In this document: positions 42,326-55,832 of the stretch, piece by piece | Position numbering within the stretch: the stretch's first letter is position 1 | Layout: each line of letters begins with the position of its first letter | From: Anthostomella pinea | Lineage: Eukaryota; Ascomycota; Sordariomycetes; Xylariales; Xylariaceae | Assembly (NCBI GenBank): GCA_963556695.1 | Contig: CAUWAG010000003.1 | Location: 3,100,001 to 3,164,000, forward strand | DNA: 64,000 nucleotides | Direction of reading: 5' to 3' | Program-made: the position numbers and the translations under genes | The notes under the pieces: generated by a model | The model's database searches: none | The model's input: only the letters and a program-made list of their open reading frames with translations | Told to the model about the DNA's origin: nothing

Positions 42326-45300
42326 GTCACATATACGGGACCATCGGACGAAGCACCGTCGTCGATGTCGTGTACCGCGACGACCGCCCCTCTATTTCTA
42401 GACGCTGCGTGCATATCTCCAGAGTACTTGCAACGCCGCTTTACACTTGCCAACGACGACGCGCCTGCACCAGCTCAGCATGCCCCAACCAGGCCAGCAA
42501 ATCCCCAAGCACCAGTGACACTTACACTTACACACTGCAGCTTCGTCCATCTCTGGACTACCATCATGACACCCCCACGACTCACAAGTGCGCCGTGTCT
42601 CGGAGTAAATGTAGCTCGATCACTGGACAATCTGCTCTCATGCACGCCACCCTGCAGCAATGCAACCTGCATGCGACGCCACGCACACATGAGTATTACA
42701 TACACACGATACAGGTGACGTGAGCAGCCTGATGATGACGCCCAGATGCAGGTGGTGTAAATCTTCGATGAAAAACTCCTAGCTTGCCCCCCTTTCCTCA
42801 ACGTCGATGATGGAAACTGCATCTGCATAGGCTACTAGAGCTGTAGGAATTGCAAGCAGGAAGAGCATATTGCCCTCAGACAGACGCAGTGGTAGTCGAA
42901 TTGGGCACCTCACTTACCGCATGTACATGCTGGGCCCCACTGAGTACGCAGAAGCTCTTCTTGACCGAGTCCATATCGGCATACTGTATGGCATGTTCTG
43001 TTTCGTGCTTTTTCCTGCGCCGCAGGATCTCCAGCGGTCGAGCAGCACTTGATGTGATGTTGTTTCTACATAAGTGCCGGGTTGTGGAGCTTGCTCATTG
43101 AATCGTCATATGATGCCCGCAGTTGATGAGATTCGAGATGGCACCATGCTCATAGTGTGAATACCAGAGGGTCAAAGGATAGGGGAGATGGGTGGTTGTC
43201 GGACTGATCGTAAGGCGAGCTGGGTCGATCTAGAGACCCTACCTGGTCTGTATGTACAGTACAGTTGTAAGACCTCGAGCTGGTTATCAGGTGTCCGTCA
43301 GTGTACGAAACATACCGAACTACCTCACCAGGGCATCGCGAGCTATTCACCTGGGAGGAAGTAGGGTGTTGTTGAGATTGCTCTCTACTTCCATATCATA
43401 GCCTTGATCGCTGAAAAGACTCATTGCCTATTGGTAGGCCATACTAGTATGTATTGGGAGAGCTGCTGTGCTCGCAGCCCTGTGTGCGTGGAGGTGGTGG
43501 TGTAAAAAGATTGGTCCCATCAACAACCTGGATCGCAGTTGGTGCCAGGTCCAGGCCTTGATGCAGTCGGTAGACTATCTGGACCTAGGTACTGCACCTG
43601 TGTACTGTATGTGTGACGGGGCCAGTATCGGAACTTGCCATGTTTACAAGACGAGGAGGTTGGCCGTGATCTTGACGAATCTAGTACTAGTAGCGAATTA
43701 GCATATCGAGGAGCAACCCCCTCGACCCCTGGCATCACAGTCTGTGCATGCCAACGGCTGCGATCTCGTTTTGGTATGTCTTGCATACAGATACATTAGC
43801 CATGCGTTAGCTCTACCACCTCAAGACGCGCCAATGCAAGATAAGTTCGAGTAGGCCTGTGCTCCGTCCAATCTGGTTCGCTACGACGGCTTGTGTGACG
43901 GTCACATATATGTTTTGACCGGTATATCTGGCATCCGTGAGAGAACCTTGACGAAAACTCGACAGATACTATGACATCGTCAACCTACTGTGCCGCGTAC
44001 TGAAATCACCTTGCGTAGACACTTCCACAGTCTCCAATGAGCATCCAAGCTATCATGGCACGGCGGGACTTGTTCACGCAGCGGCCAGCACGCAATCGCC
44101 CATGACTCGAGTGGCCTACCGAGTGCTGCAGGACTGATCGCATGAGGTCAAGTCTGCAAGTCCGCAAGTCCGCGGCGCCATGTCCGTCTTATCACGGCAG
44201 AGGAGCGGATTCCGATGTCCCGTTCGTTTATTACATCGTCTTGAAAACTCGGTTCCGCATGTGCTGCACGGCGCGTGTGTGTGACAGGTGTGATCCATTG
44301 CTAGCAGGCGCATCTCCGGTTTATCTGATCTGAAGAGTTGGCGGGACAGCGGGGACGACATGGTCACTTATAAAACATGACCCCTCACTTGGGTCCGTTT
44401 TAGAGTCACACTGTGCAAGGACAGTACAAAACGGTGAAAAGTCATAACCTCGACTTCGTGCGCCTACTATAATAATCGCTGCTCGTCTCGGTCAGTTGGC
44501 GGCGCAGTCAGTAATGAGATTCCTCATTCTCGTAGATACTCATGTAAGCACTTATATGCACATATATAGCCCATCATGAACACAAGCCAGATTCATTAAA
44601 AGGGAGGCTGAGACACCCGAAAGGGTATTACACATTATTCATATTGATCATAATCATACGTTCTCAAGCTCTCCATTTCAATGTTCCTTACACAAGTTCA
44701 AGGAGAGCACATACAGACACATACAGTAAGGTAAGGTAACACACTTGAAGTGCATATTTTAGCTGCATACACGATATGAGCTGGAGGGGTTGCGGTATGC
44801 TACCCCACTATCTCGGTAGCATCATTAGCATGGGTAACTCCTCATGCACACCTTACGTACTTTAGACGCAGGTCCAAGAATATGAGGTTAAGCGCCGTTG
44901 GCGAGCTGGTCGTCGTCCAGGGTTCTGAATGGACGGGACGTCAGTGGTGATGGGACCTAGCGCGGCTGAGAGGCCCATGGGCGTTGCAACGGTCGTCGTT
45001 CGTCCTAGATCATACATAAGGTCCCCGATGTAGACCAACAGACCCAAGCTATACACACTGTAGCATGGCGAGTAGGGCCGTAGTCCGCCTCATCACATGT
45101 CCGTGGGTGGCGTAGTCGACGCACCTGATAGAAATTATCAAGATCACGGTGCGAGGGTTCTCACCCGTGAAGTACTAGTACCAAACCAGACCCCTCACCC
45201 ATCGAGTCCCTCCCTCCGGCAACGGGAGGATCACGATACTAACGAATCGAAACGCAAGGATGGACCTTGAAAAGATCACATCAGACCTTGAGAAGTTCAG

Positions 45301-47657
45301 ACGCCCAGGGAGCAGGGGTCGTGTGATCGAATACCAGGATGTGCGAGTCCGCCCAGCCAATCTGGTAAGTCGCGTCGCCTGATTGGGCAATTCGTATTAC
45401 TTACACAGGTATCGGAGGATGAGGGGTCATGTTGCGGTTGTGAGGGTTGCGACTACGGATTCCTGCTGTTCTTGTGACAAGTCGAATCTGTCAGATTCAA
45501 GTCCTTAGGCCCCTCTTCACTTCATCAGATTACACACACAGTCTGTATGACTGACAGTGACGGCGGCTTCTTACGGAATCACCTGTAAGCTCAGGGATTC
45601 GTCCGCCAGACTCGTGATTACCGCACGAGTGGCAGTGTGGCCGGAAACCATGCTGACGGTTCGCCGATGACATCGCTGACCAGTTCCCGTGTGGTTAACA
45701 CACCATGTATGTCTGAGCCCATCTCGATGGGCTGTTCGCCAAGGCATGCAGGCAACCCTTCGTGGCAATGTTGCAAGGTAGTTTCATACCCGACCACAAT
45801 GGTGGGATCGTGTTCTCCCTGTGTCGAGGCAGAACTAATATATCACATACGGATTTTAGATGGGACGGAGTGTGATTCATCCATCAAAGTCCATGGAGAT
45901 TCCCAGTGGCTTGCCCCGTTGGTAGATGACTGCATACCTAGAGCTGTATCTCCTATCCCTTGTACCTCCCTCGACCCAGCCCCCACAGACTCAGGTGAAG
46001 CACCTTCATCACAAAACAGAATAACTCCTTCACAATAAGGCCTTTCACTTTCAGCAGTTGTCCACGAATATCGCCATGCGGGGTCGTTCTCGAAGCCATC
46101 AAACTACGCTGACCCATGTGGAGAATGACGATAACATCAAAACCTCCCCTCTCCCCTCTCCTCCCTCCTCGTCCCCATCGCAACCACTCAACACACCCAC
46201 CAAGGCTCGGAAAAGTCAGCGCGAGATGACACCACGACTCTAGCCCAGTCGCTTAGATATACCTAAAGGGTCCTGCCATCCTATCCAAGTGGCGGAATGA
46301 CCACCTTGCCGCACTATAGCCTGACTGCCTACTTGACTAGTAGCCCTAGTCGACAGTAGTAGCTTAGAAACAGAAGTGGGCTATCTTCTCTCATCCCCCA
46401 CTGCCGCAAGTCGCGGTTAACCATTAAAGATAAAAAGAGACTGTCATAGTAGGTACTTGTGGCGAAGCACCAACAAAAAACGCGACGTCGTGAACAGTCA
46501 AGAACGAAGACGAGATGCATCTCAACCAAGTGGTAAAGTCCCAGACGAGACGACTATCGATATTCCCAGTGGCGAAGTCCTTCATGTAGTCCTACATTTA
46601 TTATTAGTCCTCCATGCAATCGCCTGACCCTGATCCCGACTGACTGACCCCTACTGACCCCGGCTGGCCCTGCAAGCGGACGTCGTCAAGGCACCCGACT
46701 GGACCGCCAACCGGCACCTATGGGAATCTGGCAACAGAGCCTCTTCTGGCTTGGCGCAGCTGAAGCTTGAATCCGGAAATCGCTGCTGTGCGTTTCTGCG
46801 TTACGTACGGAGGTCTCACGTGTATTACCGGTACGTGCCCCTGAGACACACACAGCTCTGCCGAAAACTGCCGTGTAACATGTGTATCTAAATGCATGTC
46901 TTTGATCCTACCCATGTCGATTCATGTACCGCATGCAGATGTGAGTGACCATCTGCGGAGCGAAGTACCGGGGTCAGATATTGCCGAGTGGGTTGCGTGC
47001 TACTGACGTCGACATATCACACGAAGTAACCATGCATGTTGGGTCCTGATGCCTCTCTCAACATGTGAATATATTTTCTGCCGGCGCATCATTGTCCTGG
47101 TGCTGTCTCTCTAAATCTATGAAGATCTGAAGACATGTAGACTAGAGCTAGAATCTATCCCCCTTCAAGCTCTCTAACTTTTTGTCGTAACCACACCTTT
47201 TTTGTCCAAGCCCGTATAAAAGCCATGCATTCCCGAGGGGCCGCCCTCGATGATGAAGAGAACCCAAATAAATGCCCGGCGCCGACCCGAAAGATTTCCC
47301 ACGACGGATGCGCCATCGTTGATCCGTTCGTCGCAGTCGCGCTGAACTCCTAGTCATGTGAATCGTACCTGTATGATAGAGGGTTTGGCCATCCTTCCTC
47401 TATACCGTTTCGTAGTAGTTGGTTGCATGATAACCACCCAGAGGTCCGAGATTACCCCAAGGTCAAGAACCACTGGCCAGTGTCCGTCCATTGCTGTGAA
47501 AAATTGGCCATATCCAACAGAAGAGTGCTGTTTTCACCCCTTCCGAGTGCCCGGAGAAAAAAAGAACGCATCGTAGAAAAGGCATTCGTGAATCATAATC
47601 TGTCATCGTCCGTCCGGCAGATAGCTCACGGGCCATTGCTGCCGCCACTCTAAGCCA

Positions 47658-49347
47658 TTAGAACCCAGCAACCACAAAGATCGGCGGAAGTTCTCTCTCG
47701 AAGTCGACCAGTGCCTCCTTCTCTGACAAGACGGTCGGGACATTTCGCCGCATGCGGTAGCCGATGAAGCGATCGAGGTCGTCAGGTCGAGGCGAAGGGG
47801 TTGCAATGCTGTCGCTCCTTCGAGGACGCGGCGACATACGGAGTGCATCGTTGGCATCACCATCGGGTCGGCTACCCCAGGACGTCTGATCGCGGGTTAG
47901 TTGGTTGAATAGCATTGAGGGCATTGTGGTGTTTTCATACCATGTTGAGCGTCAGAAGCGCGTAGAGCTTGATGAGGCCATGGAAATAGCCGAAGACGAT
48001 AGAAACCGGCAGGTAGACGATGTCGCTCGGGTGTCGTCGGAAGAGGCCCAACAATTTGACAACCTTGGTGAAGGCAAACATGAAGATGAAGTGAACCCAC
48101 ACCAGACGCTGACGGGTATTCATATCCCATCCTTCAGTACCCCACCAGAGCGAAAGCAGCAGCAAAGGGTCGACGACAAAGGCCAGAGATGTGAACGTTG
48201 CCACGTGCAGAGCGTAGGTGGACCATGGTTGCTGACTGTTGAAAACCATGATAAGTAGGAGGACTCATGGGGGGAGGGACGTGGGTTGCCAACTCACGTC
48301 AGAACATATTTCTCGCGGACCAAACTCGTCCAGTTGCTTCGCCAGTTGCTGCGCGCCCACCTTGAGCATTGGTAGAGAAATTTGAGCCCGTTCTCAAGGG
48401 TAGTTTCGATCTCACACTCCCGCTCGTACTGAATCCAGGTTTTCCACTGGTGGCTCACCAGCCAGCGGGTAACGAAGTTGTCGTCATCGGCGTTGAGTAT
48501 GTAGTGGCGCCATCGCTCTGTCTTGAAACCCTCCAAGAAGTCGTGGCTCGAGAGGATCTCCGAGCGGTAGGCACCAGTCCGACCAGACATACATGACGTG
48601 CCTCCGTCCACGTTGTGTGTAGCCGAGATCTCGAAGTTCCGGCGCTCGATGTAAGCTGCACCAAGCCAGTTGAAGATCTTCGTAGACCACGACCCAGTCG
48701 GCTCCCGGCGCACACGTTGACATGTACCGACGCCGCCCATCTTGGGATCTTCGAACGGAGCCAGTATCCAGGGCAGCAGAGTGGTCGGCCAGGTGACATC
48801 GTCATCGGCCATGATGGTGATGGCTGTCTTGACCTTGGGAAGCGCTTCACAGACTTGGAGTCGCTTGTTGGCAATAGGCCCGAAGAGTACGCGTACGTTT
48901 GGGGTCGACAAAGTCCTGGCCAGCTTCTCCAGAGCCGCATGCTTGTCCGCAGTAGTCACCAGTATCAGTTCACAAGGGCGGCATGCGAGGATGCTCTCCA
49001 GAGAGGTACGGAGTTCCTCGAACACATTGTGGATGGTTGGGATGATGACCGTCACATCCTCAGCAGTGAAGGTTGGCTTCTCGGGGATGGGCTTTGACTT
49101 GTACGTCCAGTGACTGAAGGTGTGGACAATCAGGCGTAGGTAACGATGAACCCTGGAAGATGGTCAGATGGGGCTTCTACTGTGAGGCATCCCACTCATG
49201 AAGTCATACGTAATGAGATGTTTGACCGAGCGACCAGAGCAGCAAGACTTACCACAACAGCCAGAAGGTGTACCACCAGAACTTGGCCGAGGCTACCAAG
49301 TTAAATAAAGGGAAAGCCAGTTCCCAGGGCTGGTTGGTGGAATCCAT
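47658..49347 (-). CDS. Membrane GT2 glycosyltransferase (fungal hyphal-growth GT2)
   Basis: Exons 49253-49347, 48298-49152, 47941-48235 and 47658-47885, all GT-AG, give 490 residues. One N-terminal helix (FWWYTFWLLW) precedes a cytosolic GT-A domain: DVTVIIPTI, MADDDVTW (DxD), GGTSCMSGRTGAYR, NADDDNFVTRWL and QCSRWARSNWR (the Q..RW motif of processive synthases). Three C-terminal helices follow, then a polar tail with SPRPRRSDS. It resembles the single-copy fungal GT2 shown in Zymoseptoria and Fusarium to be needed for hyphal growth on solid surfaces and for plant infection; the polysaccharide product is not established. No frame lesions. The start at 49347 sits directly before the first helix. 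Confidence 0.92.
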
Positions 49348-50300
49348 CGCGATATGTCACGGTATATGGATGCCTGATTGGATGAAACTGAAGGGCGAAG
49401 GAGTTGGAGTATCGTAGCTAGCTGGGGTCTTGGCGAGCATGTATCAAGTTGATGATGCAGTCGACGAGTTTTGCCACTGACTCTGAGAGGGGATTCTCCT
49501 TGCTGGATTATCGTCGTGGTATATAGGTACTCTAGAAATAGCAGGTAAGTAACCGTTCCAGATGAGGTGCATGTGGGGAATATAGAGGTAGGTCCCGTCG
49601 AGTGCTCCTCTCGTGTAAGAGCCGCAACAGTGACGTATCGATACGAGGTGGGCAGGAATATGTTCGAAATGCAGATGACCACGATGATAGCCACGTAGGG
49701 TGAGGCAGTGTCTGTACTTGCATTGGAATGATCTCTGTCGGATCGCCGCAATTCGTGTTCGTTGCCGGGCGTGACTCGTAGGGAAGGGCTGATGGTCGAT
49801 GCAGGTAGTGACCCGGGGACCACGGGTGAGAAAGGATGTAAGTGAATGCCGAAGAGGGACGCCGATGCCAATGAGGGCAAGTGACGGCTCTGGTGTAGTT
49901 CGAGCTCAGACGAAAGAAGACACAAGGGAAAGAACCAGTCCTGAGCCGAGATTCGAACAAAGGTGTCCAATTAACTGCCGGAAAACTTCCAGGTTGAAGT
50001 CAGGGTAGGAGGAGGAGAGGAAGAGGAGAAGGGAGGGTGTAATGTATAGAGCCCAAGCGCACAATATAATACACGATAGATCCTAAGGAGAGCCCTCAAA
50101 GAAACGAAGCCATGGTGACGGAGGATGGCTTCGAGGGGAAGATGATAGACATCGGAAGTAATGAGAACAAGACAAGTCGTCAAGATGAAGTCGACGGGCC
50201 AGACCCGGGAGAGGAGGCAAGGATATATAGGCAGATCATTGATGGACCCATACGGCCCCATTCAGCCAACGGCTCGATAATACCTACCTACATACGTAAA

Positions 50301-50347
50301 CGATGGGCGATGGACGATGGACGATGAACGGTGGACGATGGACGATG
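50301..50347 (+). repeat. 7-bp tandem repeat (GATGGAC)
   Basis: About six imperfect units of GATGGAC. Confidence 0.75.
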
Positions 50348-53300
50348 CACTGGGACCCTAATTATGGGGTTTGCGATGTGGCTAAGAGGTACTACCCAAG
50401 GTAGTGCTTAGGTCCATCTGCAAGATTCTGTGGAAATGCGAGGTTGTTGTTCTGTCAGGAGGTACTTAGAGTAGTAGCCACATGTAGGCACGAGGTAGTA
50501 CGTGTATGTGACATGAACGACAGTCAAGCTGCGAGCACTTGGCACACCTGCACATACTATGTAGATGTATGTGCGAGGGACGTAGGTACTGTACACACGT
50601 AAGTAAGGTTAGCCAGGGTTGGCAACCAAACAAGGGGAGGTATGTGAGTGCCGAAGTGACATGAAGGGTTGCAGTATCGATACCCACTCATTGGACGGGC
50701 ACACAGCGCCCGAGAAAGATGTCAAATAGGTAGAAACAGTACCAGCGTGACCATGGGACAGCAGAGATTTGGTTTGGCCAAGACAGGTGAAGACCACCAG
50801 ACCTGAACCTGTAGACTCGAGATGGAAGAAAGAGAGGCGGGAAACAGACGAATGAATGGCATTGGTTTGACTGCGACTACTGAGAGCACCAGCCACCAGC
50901 CACCAGCGGCCGGCTAGCAACTAGCAACTAGGTAGCGCTGGAGGTTCAGTCGTTCAGGCCCTACAGGACGCAGAAAGACTGGAGGCTGCAAGTGCTAGGT
51001 ACTACATCCTCAACATGGTTGAAGGTAAGGTAGGGGTGCAGTGCAAGTGGTCTACTGTGTAGCTGCAGTTGCCAGTGTGGACGGACGAGGATGGATCGAG
51101 GGTGCCTGGGAGGGGAGGGGGAGGAGGGGTGGTGGGGTTGGCTAAATGGTACAGGGCTAGGGGGCGTGTACATGGATAGCAACGTTCACGGGCGCCTTTC
51201 TACGTTTATCTTGGAGACTGGGCACTGTGCACTCTAAATGTCACCTTACTACCGTTGCCTTAGGAGCACACAGTATTTACAGACATACCAGTTGCTATAC
51301 TCCTACCTACAAGCACGTATCTTCGGAAGAGCTGTCAGGACGCAGAGTCTAGCCGTACCATCGAGTACCTACTTGAAACGACCTACATAGACGATTCCAA
51401 GACGCACGTGTGACAGAGCCGCGAGAATACAATGTTCCCTTCTCTACGGTCCACCGTTGCTTCCATACCTACGATAGGTAGGATGGAGGTAAACTACTAG
51501 TGAGTGGTATGTAGTTACCATGGATTCTAGAAGCCAATATCCTGGAATAGAAATGGGACAAGGCGCTCACTTGTGACCCTGACCCTGCGGATCTTTCATC
51601 CCATGTTATTTACTGCACATTGGATAGGACTTTGCAGACTGGAGAAGCGCTACAGAGTATGATAATTAGTCAGGAGCGGCTGGAGAAGCCTATCAAAGAG
51701 TTGAGCTGCCAATGGCTAACAAGACCGCGATCAATTCCATCCAGTCGCTTCCGCAGCTATGTACCTAGGTAGACATGTCAGCGAATTAGCAGTGCGGACA
51801 GCGTGGTGGAGCATGAATCGATCTGGATGCCGAGACCGTCATGGAGAAAGAGAAGAGAAAGACCCGTCCGTGCTCGTGCCCGTGAAAATCGGTTGGCTAC
51901 CTTCCATTATTGATACCGTACGGAGCCTCCTGCTAGAATGAAGATCATCTTAGCGTTAGTGTTGCCTACATAGGTGGCCATACTAACTTTAGTAAAGGAA
52001 TCCACAGTTAGCCCACCGTCAGTCACGTCCGTTACGTCCGTCGGTGGCTCTGGAGACCGGAACTTCACCGAGCTTCAGTTTAGACAAACGTTGCGAACTT
52101 GCGAGGTTTACCAAGTTGGTAGGCGCTCGCGTCCCATCTCCCAAGCCAGCGGTACGCCTGATCCAACGCGGCATTATTGACTTCGCAACTCGGAGAACCT
52201 ACTTCTTTAGGATCCGGGAGGCCTTTCCTGGCAGGAACTCATCAAGTTCCATGCCCGAACTTGGATGCCTGGCCTTGAATCCTGGCTGCAAACTTCCTAC
52301 GAAGTAATATAACAAGACTCGAGGGATTCGTACATGCTCGTCGGCACCTGCAGACCTTGATCCTCGTCCGAGTATTCCCACCCAGCAGCAGCTTGATATT
52401 GCATATGATCCCTTAGGATGAGAGAGAACCGCCGAGTAATGGTCCTGGACACAACACATCTACTACCAGGGTTGATTTGATGTGCAATAATGGGTAAAAC
52501 GAAGCTGGAGACCATGAAGCTGAGGTTGGTGGGACACGTTTTGAAATTGGTGATCGGGCAGTTCCAGTACCTACATAATGTTACCCCGACCTGGTCTATG
52601 CGTCAGGTAATGTAACCCGGCGTGACACGCGCTAAGAGACCCACATATACCACCTGCAAACTTCAAACTTTGAAAATTGAAGCTGCTCATCAATTCCCGT
52701 CATCAACTGACAAAGCCAAATACATTCAACATCATGATCTTTCTTGTCAACCTTCCGCTGGCCGGTCTCGACCCCGGTTGCAACTCTTCCCCATCAAAGG
52801 CAAATGGCACCTGAGTGCATGTACATACGCACAGTACTCCGCAATGCCGTGTCCGTATAGGAGAATTGCCGTCCGGTCCGCGAATCTTGGTTGACGTTCC
52901 GCAAGCTGCTTTAAGCCGGCTATCCAGCCATCTCGCGCAACGCAGAGACGCGCCCTAGGTACGTGATGATCGAGATAGGCATGTAGGAACGCGTAGCCGT
53001 CCCCGAGCCAGGCTTGCCAGGCACCGCATGCAAGAGCATCCATACACAGCAACATACGACGGCGACGACGACGCCAGGCGCCGGTAACACCCGGACAGCC
53101 CGTCACAGACGCGAGCTGCGCAACCTGAACCACATGCCATGTGAGGGGTAGTAAGAGAACCAGGCGATTGCGGCCGCTCTCTTTACGACCTGCCGATTGG
53201 AGACGGTCCCTGACAGGGTTCTGATGAGCATCGTGATGGTCTGAACCCCGGATCCTGGCCTTGCGTCACAGCACGGTTGGGGATTTTTGTTTGAGAACCG

Positions 53301-53610
53301 CGCAACGCATGAGATGCAACGCAACGCAACCCAAAGCAGAGCAACGGGTCCACGATGTAGGGATGTCAATGGTTCGTTCTCACCTATCTAGCCACACATG
53401 GTACATGGCCATCATTGTGCAGGGACATCCCCGTCCTGCCATCCCGTTCCCCTACCTTGGCAGCTTGGCTGGCTGGCATGGAGCTTACCTTGCCGTCGAG
53501 ATACAGCTGATGCCACTCCACTATTGGCGTCGTGGATACTGCCAGTGAGTGAGAAAATGCAGGGCGCATTGCTGGCTGCATCTCGGATCCGCAAGGGGCA
53601 GAGGACCGAC

Positions 53611-53643
53611 ATGATGATGAAGATGATGATGATGATGATGATG
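53611..53643 (+). repeat. (ATG)n microsatellite
   Basis: Eleven trinucleotide units with one interruption (AAG). Confidence 0.85.
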
Positions 53644-54970
53644 GGCGACTCGTAACGGTCATGGTTGACGTCCAGCAGCACAACAAACAAGGGCGCATCA
53701 TCGTCCATTGTTCGTTGTCCCCCGTCCGGAGTATAGTACTAGTATGTATTCGTCAAGACGGGATGAAAAGTTGGGGTAACCTTGGACGATCTTGGAGCCA
53801 TTGGCCAATGACCAGATCTGCCGCGTCGGGTCCCAATATCGGGCCAAGCTTCCACCAAGCAAGGCCCGGACCTCTTCCAAGGCGAGTCCGAGCTCGGTCT
53901 GCAACTCGACATCATCTCGTGCCATCGTGTACGCACAGTTAACCGGACGTGGAACACAGAGAGTCGTGCTCTTGTCATCACCGGCTTGTACGGATGGCTG
54001 TGCCCAGCTACGGTAGGCCAAGCAGTCGGTGCTATGCTACCTGCCAGGTTACAGTGTGACGAGCACAGGCGGCGGCATTGGAGGTAGATCTGCGGTTCTT
54101 GGATCGTGAACGAAAATGTCCCGATGAGCCGCCGCGGAAGAACGGCGGATAGCCACCCCAGTACCACCGACATAAACACCACGGCCCAGGGCCACGGCGG
54201 ATTTCAGAACCGGTATGGTGTCTCATCGTCGCCCGTGGTTGCATCTTCATCCCCAGGTCGGTAGTGGTAACCGACCATTGCAATATCTCCATGGCGGAAT
54301 GAAGGAACCCGCCTTCAGGCGATCAACCTGTGCCAAGCAAAGGGATTAAGTAAATCCAATCATGATTCTCAAATCGAGCCTCGCAGCATTGAAGATGTAG
54401 TGTATTGGCGAGCGGATTATTATGGGCTATTGATCGTGATGCTAACTTATGCACCAGATTCCAAATACATATAATTTGCACCCAGATATAGAGTATCTCC
54501 ATCAAATATACATATAGAAACGAAATCGGCATCATTCAGGGCGTTTGTCGAACCACTCGCGCATTGGAAGGTCAATATCGTGCGGTGGTCTCGTGCCTGC
54601 CGCATTGCTCGACTCCCCTAGAACATCTCCGGCTTCCCGTTCTCATCCTTCTCATTTTCCTGCTGAATATAGTACAAGGCGGAGCTACTGTGTACAGTGT
54701 TCACGGCGTGGGGAATGACGCCGTTTAATTTCGAGGCACAGATGCAGCCGGACGATTTGGGCAACGACCCCTGGCAACTTGCAAGGTAGCTACATATGTA
54801 GCTGCTGGGCATGCCAGTCATCCCAAGCTCAACGGCCCTGAGGTAGCAGTGAGGCGTCTCGGCTGTGCAGGCAGATATTGGGGCAGTCTTGGCTTTTCAA
54901 CCACTTCCTGAGCTGTCGTCGGTTTGATCCCACGCTTCCATCGAAGCATCCAACCCTGTCTCCAACTGAT

Positions 54971-55003
54971 GTACTGTACTGTACTGTACTGTACTGTACT
55001 GTA
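54971..55003 (+). repeat. (GTACT)n pentanucleotide microsatellite
   Basis: Six perfect units of GTACT plus a partial one. The unit contains the palindrome GTAC, so the single strand can fold on itself. Confidence 0.9.
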
Positions 55004-55394
55004 GGTCGATCCACCATGGCACGGCAACCATCCGCGGGATTACCATGCCCTGCACGCGACTTGTCCTGCAAAGAGAGCGTCGTAGAACCCCCGAATGGCA
55101 CTGCGAATCGTGACGTTTGACATGGTTGAATCGAACATCGCCTAATAGCGTAGTACCATGTGTCCTATTCGTGCGATTGCCGCTGCAACATGGTGCCCTA
55201 GTCGAGCATGCACAGCATGAGCACATCTTCATGTGTGGTCAGCGGTTGGTATGCATCCGCAACCAAGTATCTCGGCGACGTGTCGATGGCTCGCTTAGGT
55301 TGTAACTTGTCAGTTTACAAGCCAGCTTTTTGCGTTCTTACTGCATGTTCCGTCTGTGCTGTACTCCATGTACACCTCTGATGCCCGGTTTCAA

Positions 55395-55439
55395 GCTGGG
55401 GCTGGGGCTGGGGCTGGGGCTGGGGCTGGGGCTGGGGGG
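55395..55439 (+). repeat. (GCTGGG)n hexanucleotide microsatellite
   Basis: Seven perfect GCTGGG units running into a G-run. Regular G-triplets make a G-quadruplex possible. Confidence 0.9.
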
Positions 55440-55806
55440 TCACGGTCACAAAAGTTGAACACGTCCAGATCTTGTGAAACCCTCATCTGGTGGCTGGGAC
55501 AAAGCGCTTTCCGAGTAGTAGACCTGTCCAAACTACCTACCTACCTTACATGTAGTACTCGACTGGACCGGTTTCCCGAATGGTTTCTATTACATACATG
55601 TAGGTAGCCACGGCCAAGCGGGCAGAGCTCCGAACTTGAAGTCAGCCTACCGGAGCACCTCGTCCCCCTCCCTAATCCCTTATCCCTTATCGTAGATAAG
55701 CGGTTTCGGCCCTCAACTCCTCACCTGCACAGCTTGGAGAAAATTTGAGCTCCGGCGTTGCTTCACGATGACACGACCAAACTCGTTTCGATTTGCACTT
55801 GATGAT

Positions 55807-55832
55807 CTCCCGTCTCCCGTCTCCCGTCTCCC
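55807..55832 (+). repeat. 7-bp tandem repeat (CTCCCGT)
   Basis: Nearly four perfect units. Confidence 0.85.

Larger units (their letters stand above)
41878..47657. other. Gene-poor region, 5.8 kb
   Basis: No supported gene. Holds the 11-bp tandem repeat at 42069-42112 and its dispersed partner. TATATATATA occurs near 41988 upstream of the DUF4260 gene. Confidence 0.45.

Noticed and set aside
45105..45180. tRNA-like stretch with GGTTCT and paired segments
   Set aside because: The arms do not fold into a cloverleaf on either strand.
49293..49970. 225-codon minus-strand frame overlapping GT2 exon 1
   Set aside because: It overlaps the well-supported first exon in another frame and has no recognisable domain.
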